NCBI GenBank assembly: GCA_023399095.1
Contig: JAEWQS010000010.1
Location: 1-22,941, forward strand
Source: Bacillota bacterium
Lineage (GTDB): Bacteria; Bacillota; Clostridia; Christensenellales; SZUA-584
Length of the DNA: 22,941 bases
Direction: 5' to 3'
The notes under the pieces were generated by a model. That model searched no databases, was not told the origin of the DNA, and was given only the letters and a program-made list of their open reading frames with translations. How positions within the stretch are numbered: position 1 is the stretch's first letter; each line of letters begins with the position of its first letter. Below are positions 1 to 8,326 of the stretch, piece after piece. The translations under genes and the position numbers were made by a program.

Positions 1-692
1 TTCGTGCCAACCAGAACGTGACCGGTCTGACATTGACGATATTTGGTGCGGGCGTAGCGAACTTCTTCGGCGGTGCGATGAACACGATGGCAGGCGGCGT
101 CGGCCAGATTTCCGTTTCCGCGACGAGTGGCGCATACCGCGCGGCTCTGCCCTTCTTCACGGATGTGGGTGTCTTATCCGCGCTAGGCTTTATGGCCTAT
201 CTCGCCATTATTCTGGCTATTATCACAAGCTGGTACCTAAACAAAACGCGTAAGGGTCTTAATCTGCGCGCGGTGGGTGAAAATCCCGCTACGGCAGATG
301 CTGCCGGCATCAGCGTGACCAAATACAAATATTTATCGACCTGCATCGGTGCGGCTATCACCGGACTTGGCGGCCTGTATTACGTTATGGATTATATTAA
401 GGGGACTTGGGCATCCGATGGCGGCATAGAAAAGCTCGGCTGGCTTGCTGTTGCCCTCGTGATTTTCGCCCGTTGGAAACCCAAACATGCAATCTGGGGT
501 TCCTATCTCTTTGGCGTTTTATTCTGGCTCTTCTTCTATATCCCGGGTCTTACCAGATCATCGCAGGAGCTTTTCAAAATGCTGCCTTACGTCGTGACGA
601 TCATCGTGCTGATTATCGTCTCTATGCGTAAAAAGCGCGAAAACCAGCCTCCGGGCAGTTTGGGACTTCCTTATTTTCGCGAGGACAGATAG
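1..692 (+). CDS. nucleoside-type ABC transporter permease, 3' part only
   Basis: C-terminal part of a membrane permease of the branched-chain amino acid/nucleoside ABC class (YufQ-like second permease of BMP-type nucleoside importers). The reading frame is open to the window edge. The residues before the first possible start (RANQN, then VTGLTLTIFG) are the conserved interior of this family, so the GTG at 18 is not the start and the gene begins outside the window. Visible are several hydrophobic membrane segments and the cytoplasmic loop with GLNLRAVGENPATADAAGI, which in this family contacts the ATPase. The protein ends in a basic tail. About 230 of the roughly 300 residues usual for the family are present. 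It is probably the last gene of its operon, since a terminator follows. The molybdenum hydroxylase on the other strand fits a purine or nucleoside substrate, but the substrate is inferred. Confidence 0.88.
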   Translation, partial: RANQNVTGLTLTIFGAGVANFFGGAMNTMAGGVGQISVSATSGAYRAALPFFTDVGVLSALGFMAYLAIILAIITSWYLNKTRKGLNLRAVGENPATADAAGISVTKYKYLSTCIGAAITGLGGLYYVMDYIKGTWASDGGIEKLGWLAVALVIFARWKPKHAIWGSYLFGVLFWLFFYIPGLTRSSQELFKMLPYVVTIIVLIIVSMRKKRENQPPGSLGLPYFREDR

Positions 693-713
693 CGCAATAA
701 GATCAAATAAAAT

Positions 714-751
714 AAGAGGCAAGTCTCAGAAGGCTTGCCTCTTTCTGTGTT
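714..751 (+). terminator. intrinsic terminator after the ABC permease
   Basis: A perfect 10-bp stem (AAGAGGCAAG at 714-723, CTTGCCTCTT at 734-743) with a 10-nt loop, followed by a T-rich run. It sits between two convergent genes and may also stop transcription from the minus-strand operon, although the T-rich side favours the plus strand. Confidence 0.85.
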
Positions 752-784
752 TAATTTTTACTTTCCAATGTCCAATTCGATTGC

Positions 785-1603
785 CTAGTCTTCCTGCGAC
801 AGGAAGTCATCAAGCAAAGACAGACATACCTTTTTACGATATTCGGCAGTCGAACGCTGGTCATCAATCGGCCTTACGTACGGCTCGTACATACTCACAA
901 TGGCGTCTTTCATGCTGCGGATTTCAGCAGGCGTTTTTCCAATTAACATTGCTTCGATTTCCGGTCTGCGAACCACGGTGACGGATACAGAACCAAACGA
1001 AATAGGGATAGAGGTAACCACACCGTCATGAACGCTCATGCCTGCGGCAAATGAGGCTTTGGCTATCGCCACCGCGCTGCGCGCTCCGACCTTTTTGTAA
1101 TAGGTGCGTGTCAGCGTATGTCTCGGTATGATGATGCTTTCAAGAAGCTCATCCGGCTTTAGGTCAATCTTGCGTACGCCCTGTATAAAAGAGCAGAGGG
1201 GTATGTCACGCGTGCCATTAACCGAGGCCAATCTGACGCGCGCGTTCAGCGTATACAGCACAGGCAATGTGTCTCCGGCGGGAGAGGCATTGCAGATGTT
1301 GCCGCCCAATGTGCCAAGGTTGCGTATGGCAGGGGAGGCAACCTCAATAACAGATTGCTTTAAAAATGCGGGAACAACGTCTGACTCCAATAGCTGTGTA
1401 TAAGTGCAGCATGAGCCAATGACGATCTCGTCTTTAGTTGCGTTTATCTCGCGAAGAGACGGAATATAGCCAAGAAACAAGAGCGGCGTGTTTTCACTGC
1501 GTGTGACCATCCAGTCCGTACCGCCTACATAAGGGACGAGATTCGGATTTTCAGATTTGGCAGCGAGGGCTTCTTCAAGCGTTTTTGGATAAAAAGAACT
1601 CAC
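785..1603 (-). CDS. molybdenum hydroxylase FAD-binding subunit (xanthine dehydrogenase family)
   Basis: Medium subunit of a three-subunit molybdenum hydroxylase, 272 residues, a normal length for this family (CoxM/XdhB type). It passes electrons from the iron-sulfur subunit to FAD. Both FAD-pocket signatures are visible: YVGGTDWMVT near the N-terminus (family pattern AGGTDLL) and GTLGGNICNASPAGD about a third of the way in. It is the last gene of the operon. Its start overlaps the stop of the iron-sulfur subunit by 4 nt, so translation is probably coupled. Cytoplasmic; no signal peptide. The substrate cannot be read from this subunit. Confidence 0.93.
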   Translation of the reverse strand: MSSFYPKTLEEALAAKSENPNLVPYVGGTDWMVTRSENTPLLFLGYIPSLREINATKDEIVIGSCCTYTQLLESDVVPAFLKQSVIEVASPAIRNLGTLGGNICNASPAGDTLPVLYTLNARVRLASVNGTRDIPLCSFIQGVRKIDLKPDELLESIIIPRHTLTRTYYKKVGARSAVAIAKASFAAGMSVHDGVVTSIPISFGSVSVTVVRRPEIEAMLIGKTPAEIRSMKDAIVSMYEPYVRPIDDQRSTAEYRKKVCLSLLDDFLSQED

Positions 1604-2064
1604 CAGAGATCACCTTCTTCGCTGGCAATACGTATGGCTTCCACAATCATGTTGTAACCGGTGCAGCGGCACAGGTTCCCGGAAATGGCTTCTCTAATCT
1701 GCTCCTCGGTGGGATGCGGGTTATGTGACAGCAGCGACTCCGCAGCCATCACCATTCCCGGCGTGCAAAAACCGCACTGAACAGCGCCCGCACGTCCAAA
1801 GGCCTTTTCCAGCAGCTTATACCGGTCGGTATCGCGAAAGCCTTCTATGGTCACGATATCCGCGTCTTGAATACTGCCCATGGCCACAAGGCAGGAATTC
1901 GCGAGACGACCGTTTAGCAGAACGCTGCACGCGCCGCATTCACCTTCACCACAGCCTTCTTTTACACCAGTCAGCGCAAAATCATTACGGAGCACATCGA
2001 GAAGACGGGCGGTTGGGTCGCAGTTAATCGAAACGGGTTTGCCGTTTAATACAAATTCAATCAT
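1600..2064 (-). CDS. molybdenum hydroxylase [2Fe-2S] subunit
   Basis: Small electron-transfer subunit, 154 residues, typical of the CoxS/XdhC family. An N-terminal plant-type ferredoxin domain carries Cys38, Cys43, Cys46 and Cys58 (motif GCGEGECGAC). A C-terminal helical domain carries Cys97, Cys100, Cys132 and Cys134 (QCGFCTPG and LCRCTGY). All eight ligands for two [2Fe-2S] clusters are present, so the protein looks functional. It lies between the catalytic and FAD subunit genes, overlapping each by 4 nt, which marks a tightly coupled operon. It relays electrons from the molybdenum site to FAD. Confidence 0.95.
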   Translation of the reverse strand: MIEFVLNGKPVSINCDPTARLLDVLRNDFALTGVKEGCGEGECGACSVLLNGRLANSCLVAMGSIQDADIVTIEGFRDTDRYKLLEKAFGRAGAVQCGFCTPGMVMAAESLLSHNPHPTEEQIREAISGNLCRCTGYNMIVEAIRIASEEGDLW

Positions 2065-4196
2065 TTCATTGCCTCCATGAGTTTTTCAGGCGTTAGCGGA
2101 ATGCAATAAGCATTTATGTTCGCCGCGTTTTCCACAGCATCCACATAAGCCGGAGCCGCTCCCACAAGTGTCAGCTCACCCGCGCCCTTTGCCCCAAACG
2201 GACCGTTATGGTATGGATTATCCATCATGGCCGTTTCAAAATGGACTGTGTCCATTGCCGTGGGAATAATATAATCAGTCAGGCTGTTTTGACGGACAAG
2301 GCCGTTAACACTTTCCATCTTTTCGATGGATGCATAGCCGATGCCCTGAAGCATACCGCCCTCCATCTGTCCCTGCATGACCGTTTCGTCAATAGGTGTG
2401 CCCACGTCGAACACGCCCCATACGCCCAGAACCTTCGTTGTGGCAAGCAGCGTATCCAGCTCCACCTCTACGACATTGACGCCCCACGCAAACGTGGCAT
2501 ACGCATCACCCGAGAAGGTCGCCAAATCCCAAGGGATCAGGTCGGGGTGGATGTAATGCTCTTCGATCAGCTGACGTTCGCCGCATTTCCATTCATCTTT
2601 CAGACGTAATGCCGCTTTCTCCAGCAGCCGCCCGACCACCATGATGGATCGTGACGCGACGGTGGGGCCGGAGTTGGGAACCTTGCTCGTGTCCGGATTT
2701 TCATATATGACCTGTTCAAGCGGAATATCAAGCACGCGAGACACGATCTTGCCAAACGTGGTTTTCAGGCCTTGCCCCATTTCCACGCTGCTGACCAGTA
2801 TCTCTACCATTTCGTCTTCGCGTTTCAGAAGACGGACGACCGACTTAATGTAATCGCGTTCCACCGATCCTGTAAACCCGCAGCCGTGCAGGAAAATAGA
2901 TAAACCGATGCCGCGGCGATATCTGCCTTTCTGGTTTTTATATTCGTTATACTTTTTGCTGTAAAGAGACATCGCGTCTGCTTTTGCGATCAATTTTTCC
3001 AATATCACAGGATCATGATATTTGCCGCCGGTGGGGGTGGCGTCGCCCTGATGAACCATATACTTGGATTTGAATTCCAGAGGATCAATTCCTAACTTTT
3101 GTGCCAAATGGTTCATATATGTCTCTATGGCGAAAAAACTCTGAGGTGCACCGAAGCCGCGAAAAGCACCCGTTGGCACAGTGTTGGTGACCATGGCCCG
3201 GCCATGCACGGAAAGATTGAAAAAATTATAAACGCCTGTGGCACAGATCAGCGCGCGCTGCAGCACGACAGTGGTAACGCCGTCATATGCGCCGCCATCC
3301 AGCGTGGTATCAATTTTAATTCCGATTATTTCTTTATTGCTGTTAAGTGCCGTAGAAATTGTGATTTTGGAAGGATGCCGCTTGGTCGTGACGATCATAT
3401 CTTCCCGACGTTTATGTATCATACGCACAGGCTTGCCTGTTTTGTAGGCAGCCAGTGCCACGTGGCATCCGATCAAAGAAGGGTAATCTTCCTTGCCGCC
3501 GAAGCCGCCGCCCGTTGTCGCCTGTACGATGCGCACCTTTTCCTCGGGAAATCCGAAGGCTTGCGCGACCGCGCCATGTACATAGTACGGGCATTGCATG
3601 GCTGCATAAACGGTGATGACATCGCCGTCGAAGACGCCGATAGCCCCGTTGGTTTCGATATAAGCCTGCTCTTGATAACCGGAAGTAAACGTTTCGGTAA
3701 ATACCTCGGAGGCTTCTTGGAAGGCCTTATCTACGTCGCCTTGATGATAGCTGTATTCGTTGATAATGTCTGTGGCCTGATCCAGCGTAAGTACGGCATC
3801 AAGCTCTTCATAGTCGATACTGATTTGATTTAAATAACTATCAATCAGTTTTTCATCAGGGCCGGCAATAAGCAAAATCGGCTGACCCACATAAGTAACA
3901 GTATCCTCGGCAAATATCGGCTGTTCACTGGTGACGACCTTGAGCAGATTGGCACCGGGGATATCGGTATGATCGATCACCGCATAGCCCTCTTCCATAG
4001 GAGGGAGGGTGATGCTTTTAATGCGGGCATGCGGCTTAGAGGAGCGCAGCGCTTTTGCAAAAAGCGCGCCTTTCATTTGCATATCCGCAATATAAACAGC
4101 TTGCCCGCTCATCTTTTCATTATGGTCTACTTTGATAACAGGCTTTGCAATGCTCTGTTTGCCGGTGAATTCGCAGAATTTATTGGCACTGCTCAT
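2061..4196 (-). CDS. molybdenum hydroxylase catalytic subunit, xanthine-dehydrogenase-like
   Basis: Large molybdopterin-binding subunit, 711 residues from the start chosen here. That ATG (MSSANKF) has AAAGGAAG a few bases upstream; an in-frame extension of 18 codons reaches 4250 but lacks a ribosome binding site. Visible are GGGFGGKED with Glu236 (equivalent to bovine XDH Glu802), GAFRGFGAPQ (family substrate-binding Arg), VEMGQG, and GAKGAGELT with Glu674, the position of the catalytic base Glu1261 in bovine XDH. Together these suggest an active hydroxylase of a purine or similar N-heterocycle. Nicotinate or other heterocycle hydroxylases share these motifs; the neighbouring nucleoside-type permease favours purines. 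First gene of the operon. No molybdenum cofactor maturation gene is in the window. Confidence 0.93.
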   Translation of the reverse strand: MSSANKFCEFTGKQSIAKPVIKVDHNEKMSGQAVYIADMQMKGALFAKALRSSKPHARIKSITLPPMEEGYAVIDHTDIPGANLLKVVTSEQPIFAEDTVTYVGQPILLIAGPDEKLIDSYLNQISIDYEELDAVLTLDQATDIINEYSYHQGDVDKAFQEASEVFTETFTSGYQEQAYIETNGAIGVFDGDVITVYAAMQCPYYVHGAVAQAFGFPEEKVRIVQATTGGGFGGKEDYPSLIGCHVALAAYKTGKPVRMIHKRREDMIVTTKRHPSKITISTALNSNKEIIGIKIDTTLDGGAYDGVTTVVLQRALICATGVYNFFNLSVHGRAMVTNTVPTGAFRGFGAPQSFFAIETYMNHLAQKLGIDPLEFKSKYMVHQGDATPTGGKYHDPVILEKLIAKADAMSLYSKKYNEYKNQKGRYRRGIGLSIFLHGCGFTGSVERDYIKSVVRLLKREDEMVEILVSSVEMGQGLKTTFGKIVSRVLDIPLEQVIYENPDTSKVPNSGPTVASRSIMVVGRLLEKAALRLKDEWKCGERQLIEEHYIHPDLIPWDLATFSGDAYATFAWGVNVVEVELDTLLATTKVLGVWGVFDVGTPIDETVMQGQMEGGMLQGIGYASIEKMESVNGLVRQNSLTDYIIPTAMDTVHFETAMMDNPYHNGPFGAKGAGELTLVGAAPAYVDAVENAANINAYCIPLTPEKLMEAMK

Positions 4197-4300
4197 GACT
4201 TCACTTCCTTTATTAAGCTGCCGGCATTTGATGCCGACGGTGTATTGCATGAATTTGAAAACACTCTAGCTTTGTCGCCAAACCCACAGAATGTGACTAT

Positions 4301-4338
4301 ATTATAGCATGCGTTCAACATTATAGTATGTGAACAGT
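4301..4338 (-). promoter_or_regulatory. tandem 19-bp repeat with -10-like boxes upstream of the molybdenum hydroxylase operon
   Basis: Two adjacent 19-bp units (4301-4319 and 4320-4338) begin with ATTATAGcATGcG and ATTATAGtATGtG. On the minus strand each contains TATAAT, so each is a possible -10 box. No good -35 box lies 16-18 bp upstream of either. GTTCA (4313-4317) and TGAAC (4331-4335) form an inverted repeat across the junction. It looks like a promoter/operator 100-140 nt before the operon start, perhaps activator dependent. The rest of the 4197-4577 gap is AT-rich; besides this and the SOS promoter nothing was recognised. Confidence 0.4.
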
Positions 4339-4499
4339 ATTTTAAAATTGAGTTTATAATTAGATTGAGGTTATCACGGCGTACAAAAAAAATCAAGGGA
4401 AAAAACTATTATTTAGAGAACCACTGATACGTGTTGCTTGAAGTCCGATTTTTTACTCAGAAGATGCTTATAATGAGTTATATGATGTCTGAAATATCC

Positions 4500-4529
4500 T
4501 TTACAAGAACAAATGTTCTAGTATATAAT
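4500..4529 (+). promoter_or_regulatory. promoter with LexA (SOS) box for the repair pair
   Basis: TTTACA (4500-4505), an 18-bp spacer and TATAAT (4524-4529) form a good vegetative promoter. Inside the spacer, 4506-4519 reads AGAACAAATGTTCT, a 14-bp interrupted palindrome with the core GAAC-N4-GTTC (4507-4518). This fits the Gram-positive LexA/DinR consensus CGAACRNRYGTTYC at all but the first and last positions. LexA bound here would cover the promoter. The predicted transcript starts about 40 nt before the TTG start codon. Confidence 0.75.
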
Positions 4530-4577
4530 AATGGCAACAACAATTGACCTACCTTGAATGCAGGAGTGTAAAGCGTT

Positions 4578-5906
4578 TTGGATCTATTTGAGAAACTTGA
4601 GATTCTAACGGATGCGGCGAAATATGATGTGGCCTGTACATCGAGCGGCATCGATAAAAAAGCCACTACCGGTGGGATAGGCAGCGCGGCTGCATGCGGC
4701 ATTTGTCACAGCTTCTCGGGAGACGGACGATGTATTTCACTTCTCAAAGTGTTGATGACCAACGCGTGCGTATACGACTGCGCCTATTGTGTAAACCGAC
4801 GTTCTAACGACACGCGGCGCGCGGCATTTGAACCCCGTGAGCTTGCAGATTTGACGATTGCCTTTTACCGCCGGAACTACATCGAAGGGCTGTTTTTGAG
4901 CTCCGGTGTGATGAAAAACCCCAATTTCACAGTCGAGCGCATGATTGAAACGCTGCGCATCCTGCGGGAACAGTATCAATTCTTCGGATATATCCATGCC
5001 AAAGCCATTCCCGGCGCAGACAAGGCGCTCCTTGCGCAACTGGGAATGTTGGCTGATCGCATAAGCGTTAATATTGAACTGCCTTCACAGGAAAGCTTAC
5101 ATTTGCTCGCGCCGGACAAAACGAAACAAGCTATCCTTGCGCCGATGGGCTATATCCGCCGGCATATCGAACATAACACCCAAGAGAAAGCGATCATCAA
5201 AAGCACGCCAAAGTTTGCACCGGCTGGCCAAAGCACACAGATGATCATTGGCGCGTCCGGAGAAAACGACTTTAAAATATTAAACTTAACCGAAGGGCTG
5301 TATCAAAACTACAAGCTCAAGCGCGTGTTCTTTTCGGCATATATACCCATGGTTGAAAACTCATTGCTGCCAACGCCGGATACAAAACCGCCCTTGCTGC
5401 GTGAGCACCGGCTGTATCAGGCCGACTGGCTGCTTCGGTTTTACGGCTTCTCAGCCTCAGAGCTGCTGGATGAAGAAAATCCGAATTTTAATCCGTTTAT
5501 CGACCCGAAGTGCAACTGGGCGCTGCATCATCCCGAAAGCTTTCCCGTCGAAGTGAACAGCGCACCGTATCATATGCTGCTGCGCGTGCCGGGAGTAGGT
5601 GTGCGCGGTGCTCAGCGTATCGTGGCAGCACGCCGAACGGGGCATCTGGATTTTGCCGGGCTCAAAAAGCTGGGAATTGTCCTTAAACGCGCGCAATACT
5701 TTGTTACATGTGACGGTAAAAGGCCGGACGGCCTTGATATCGCGCAGGATATGATGCTGCAGGCGCTGCTGTCGGAGCAGGCGCGCGGCAGGATGAATCA
5801 GGCGCTATCGGGAAACGACACGTTAAGGCCACGGCAAATCTCCATGTTCGACCATCCAACATTTGCGCGGGAGGAGCTGCAAAAATGCCTGAGCGGGGAA
5901 ATGTAG
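4578..5906 (+). CDS. putative DNA modification/repair radical SAM protein (TIGR03916 family)
   Basis: Radical SAM enzyme of 442 residues. TNACVYDCAYCVNRRSND carries the cluster motif CxxxCxxC (Cys64, Cys68, Cys71), preceded by the family-specific ACGICHSFSGDGRC with further conserved cysteines. A helix-hairpin-helix DNA-binding motif lies at 337-352 (VPGVGVRGAQRIVAAR). Family members are predicted to act on DNA, but the reaction is not known. The start is TTG at 4578: an in-frame stop lies three codons upstream, the next Met is past the conserved N-terminus, and AGGAG precedes it by 11 nt. The gene overlaps its DUF4130 partner by 22 nt. The promoter carries a LexA box, which supports a role in DNA damage. 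Confidence 0.92.
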   Translation: MDLFEKLEILTDAAKYDVACTSSGIDKKATTGGIGSAAACGICHSFSGDGRCISLLKVLMTNACVYDCAYCVNRRSNDTRRAAFEPRELADLTIAFYRRNYIEGLFLSSGVMKNPNFTVERMIETLRILREQYQFFGYIHAKAIPGADKALLAQLGMLADRISVNIELPSQESLHLLAPDKTKQAILAPMGYIRRHIEHNTQEKAIIKSTPKFAPAGQSTQMIIGASGENDFKILNLTEGLYQNYKLKRVFFSAYIPMVENSLLPTPDTKPPLLREHRLYQADWLLRFYGFSASELLDEENPNFNPFIDPKCNWALHHPESFPVEVNSAPYHMLLRVPGVGVRGAQRIVAARRTGHLDFAGLKKLGIVLKRAQYFVTCDGKRPDGLDIAQDMMLQALLSEQARGRMNQALSGNDTLRPRQISMFDHPTFAREELQKCLSGEM

Positions 5907-6697
5907 AAAGTGCCTCAGAGCCGGTCGTATATTGCTATGACGGCAGCTTCGACGGGCTGTTGTGCTGTGTGTTCGAGAGCTATGATAAAAAAGAACTGCC
6001 GATGGATGTACTGCCGGAGACCATGCCGCTTCCGCTTTTGCTGCCTATAAAAACAATTGAAACAGATATGGAGCGCGCCAAACGCGTACAAAAATCCATT
6101 CCAAAAAAGATGGGATATCAGGCGTTGTATTTTGTACGGCGCGCTTTTATGACTTGCCATCCCAAAAAGGATTTGCTGATTCTGCAATTTATGCGCCTTG
6201 GCTATCGTCATGGCGCCTCGGTTATGAACCGGCTAACCGACGAACCGGTGCATGCCTTGTTTGGCGCTGTCAGGCATCTTGACAGTGAGGCGCATCTTTT
6301 AAAAGGCTTCATACGTTTCTCGGATACGAACGGCGTTTTGGTCGCAAAAATTGAGCCCAAGAACATCGTGCTGCCGCTCATCGCGCAGCACTTTTGCGAA
6401 AGATATCCGGAGGAGCGCTTTCTCATCTTCGATAAAACACATGGCATGGTGCTGCTTTACGAAAACCGTTCGATGAATATATGCAGCGTGGATGCGTTTG
6501 AGCAACCCAGCCCCGGCCAAGAGGAGCAAAAGTTCCGAGAACTATGGCGCTTGTTCTATAAGACCATTGAGATCAAGGAGCGTCATAATCCCCGCTGCCG
6601 CATGAGCCACATGCCCAAACGATACTGGAGCTGCATGACGGAATTTGCAGAGCAAGAGCAAAGCGCTTATTTACTGCCGGAAAAGCCAACAACATAA
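5885..6697 (+). CDS. TIGR03915/DUF4130 family putative DNA repair protein
   Basis: Protein of 270 residues, regular partner of the upstream radical SAM protein. Visible are the N-terminal YCYDGSFDGLLCCVFESY, the central DUF4130 region from about residue 85 to 230, and the C-terminal signature NPRCRMSHMPKRYWSCMTEF. In other bacteria this domain can be fused to a family 4-type uracil-DNA glycosylase; here it stands alone and no glycosylase gene is nearby. The start ATG has a near-ideal GGGAGGAG at 5869-5876, inside the end of the previous gene, so the two are co-translated. The biochemical activity of the family is not established; a repair role is inferred from fusions and partners. Confidence 0.9.
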   Translation: MPERGNVESASEPVVYCYDGSFDGLLCCVFESYDKKELPMDVLPETMPLPLLLPIKTIETDMERAKRVQKSIPKKMGYQALYFVRRAFMTCHPKKDLLILQFMRLGYRHGASVMNRLTDEPVHALFGAVRHLDSEAHLLKGFIRFSDTNGVLVAKIEPKNIVLPLIAQHFCERYPEERFLIFDKTHGMVLLYENRSMNICSVDAFEQPSPGQEEQKFRELWRLFYKTIEIKERHNPRCRMSHMPKRYWSCMTEFAEQEQSAYLLPEKPTT

Positions 6698-6941
6698 CTT
6701 TTGCACCTTTGGTGCTATCATCTGGGTTAAAGGACTTTTATAAGGTATTGTAGAATTAACAATTATAACCGCATAATTCATAGATTTATTACTTGTTTAA
6801 GGAATATACAATATTATGATATCTAAAAGCTCCGATTTATCCCTTTTTGCATGGTCAAATACAAAACATTTCTATTTAAACTAAAGATATAAGACACCTT
6901 AATCCTTGACTATCTTGTTGCGTAACGCGATGGAGGAAACG

Positions 6942-8309
6942 ATGAAAGAGAAAAAAGCAATGGGAAATCTGAGACTTTGGGGGCTTGTTTGGGGCCTGGG
7001 GCTGGCAGGTCAACTCTGCTGGAACATCGAAAATCAGTGGTTCAACACATTTATCTACGCAAAGATCGCCAAAGACTCCAACATCGTCACGCTGATGGTG
7101 ATCACAAGCGCACTGGTGACAACGTTCGCGACCTTCTTCTTTGGCACATTGTCCGACCGGAAGGGGACGAGGCGTAAATTCATTTCTATCGGTTACATCG
7201 TCTGGGGCGTGTTTACCATTGGATTTGGTTTAACGGAGTTCATCGGAAGCGGGACGGTGGGGACAGCCAGCAAAATGAGCATGCTCGCGGCGGTGCTTGT
7301 TATTATGGCGGATGATGTCATGAGCTTTTTTGGCTCCATGGGCAACGATTCGGGCTATAACGCCTGGAGCAACGACATGACGACGGATAAAAACCGGGGG
7401 CAGATCGGCGCGGCCTTGGCCACACAGCCGGTCATCGGAACCATCGTGGGAACGGTTGTGGGCGGCATGCTGATCGGTAGCGATGACAATTACCAGCGTC
7501 TTTTCTGGGTCATGGGTCTTTTCGTGATTGCGATGGGCGTGCTGTCGCTGCTGGTGCTGCGAGACGCACCGGGTCTCAAGCCGTATAAGGATGGTACGTT
7601 CTGGCACCAGTTTGGCAAGGTCTTTAATTTCAAAAGCTTTTTCGGACAGAAAGAAATTGTGCTCGTCTGTGTGGCCACTACGCTGTTTTTCATCGCGTTC
7701 AATGTTTATTTTGTGCAGATGGGCAACTGGATGATTTACTATATGGGCTTTTCTGCCGATACCATGGGACTGATACAGGGCTTGGGGCTGATTGTGGCCA
7801 TGCTGCTTGCCATTCCGGCGATACGCTTTATCAACCGCAACAAAACGCCATATGTCGCCGCAGCCGCGATTGTGATCAACATGATCGGTCTTTGGGTGCT
7901 TTACCTGTTTGTAAAGCCGGGCACGGTTGATACGGGAAACATTCTCTCAGCTGCCAATCTGCCGCTGTTCCTCGCCATATTCATGGCGGGAGCGGGATAC
8001 ATACTCATCATGCAATCCATGACCATGTGGGTCAAGCAGCTTTATCCTGCCCAAAGCCGTGGACAGTTTGAGGGTATCCGTGTGATGTTCTTCACGTTGA
8101 TTCCCATGATTATCGGTACAAGTATCGGCAATGCCGTCATCAGGAATGGCGCAGGTACCGTGATCAATGAATACGGCATCACGGAGAACATCCCCACGGA
8201 ATCGATGTATCTTTGGGCTGCCGTGCTGGTATTGCTGACATTTATACCGTTGTATTTCGCAGGCAAGCGTTATTATCAGCGGCTTCAAAACGATAAAGTG
8301 CAAGCGTAA
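6942..8309 (+). CDS. MFS transporter, probably a sugar/glycoside importer
   Basis: Integral membrane protein of 455 residues with about twelve hydrophobic segments and the MFS loop motif GTLSDRKGTRRKF after the second segment. The ATG at 6942 is chosen because GGAGG lies 5 nt upstream; an in-frame TTG at 6906 has no ribosome binding site. It is followed after 17 nt by a DUF2804 gene and then a GH2 glycosidase, so an imported glycoside or oligosaccharide is the likely substrate, in the manner of glycoside/hexuronide symporters. The 244-bp AT-rich region in front shows no promoter I would trust. Confidence 0.88.
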   Translation: MKEKKAMGNLRLWGLVWGLGLAGQLCWNIENQWFNTFIYAKIAKDSNIVTLMVITSALVTTFATFFFGTLSDRKGTRRKFISIGYIVWGVFTIGFGLTEFIGSGTVGTASKMSMLAAVLVIMADDVMSFFGSMGNDSGYNAWSNDMTTDKNRGQIGAALATQPVIGTIVGTVVGGMLIGSDDNYQRLFWVMGLFVIAMGVLSLLVLRDAPGLKPYKDGTFWHQFGKVFNFKSFFGQKEIVLVCVATTLFFIAFNVYFVQMGNWMIYYMGFSADTMGLIQGLGLIVAMLLAIPAIRFINRNKTPYVAAAAIVINMIGLWVLYLFVKPGTVDTGNILSAANLPLFLAIFMAGAGYILIMQSMTMWVKQLYPAQSRGQFEGIRVMFFTLIPMIIGTSIGNAVIRNGAGTVINEYGITENIPTESMYLWAAVLVLLTFIPLYFAGKRYYQRLQNDKVQA

Positions 8310-8326
8310 CGGGAAAGGAGATAAAC

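Noticed and set aside
3099..3833. Long plus-strand open frame of 244 codons opposite the molybdenum hydroxylase catalytic gene
   Set aside because: It lies wholly antisense to a clearly conserved gene, has no ribosome binding site and no recognisable protein features.
6703..6715. Small hairpin GCACC-TTT-GGTGC after the DUF4130 gene as a terminator
   Set aside because: Only five base pairs and no T-run follows, so it does not meet a reasonable terminator pattern.
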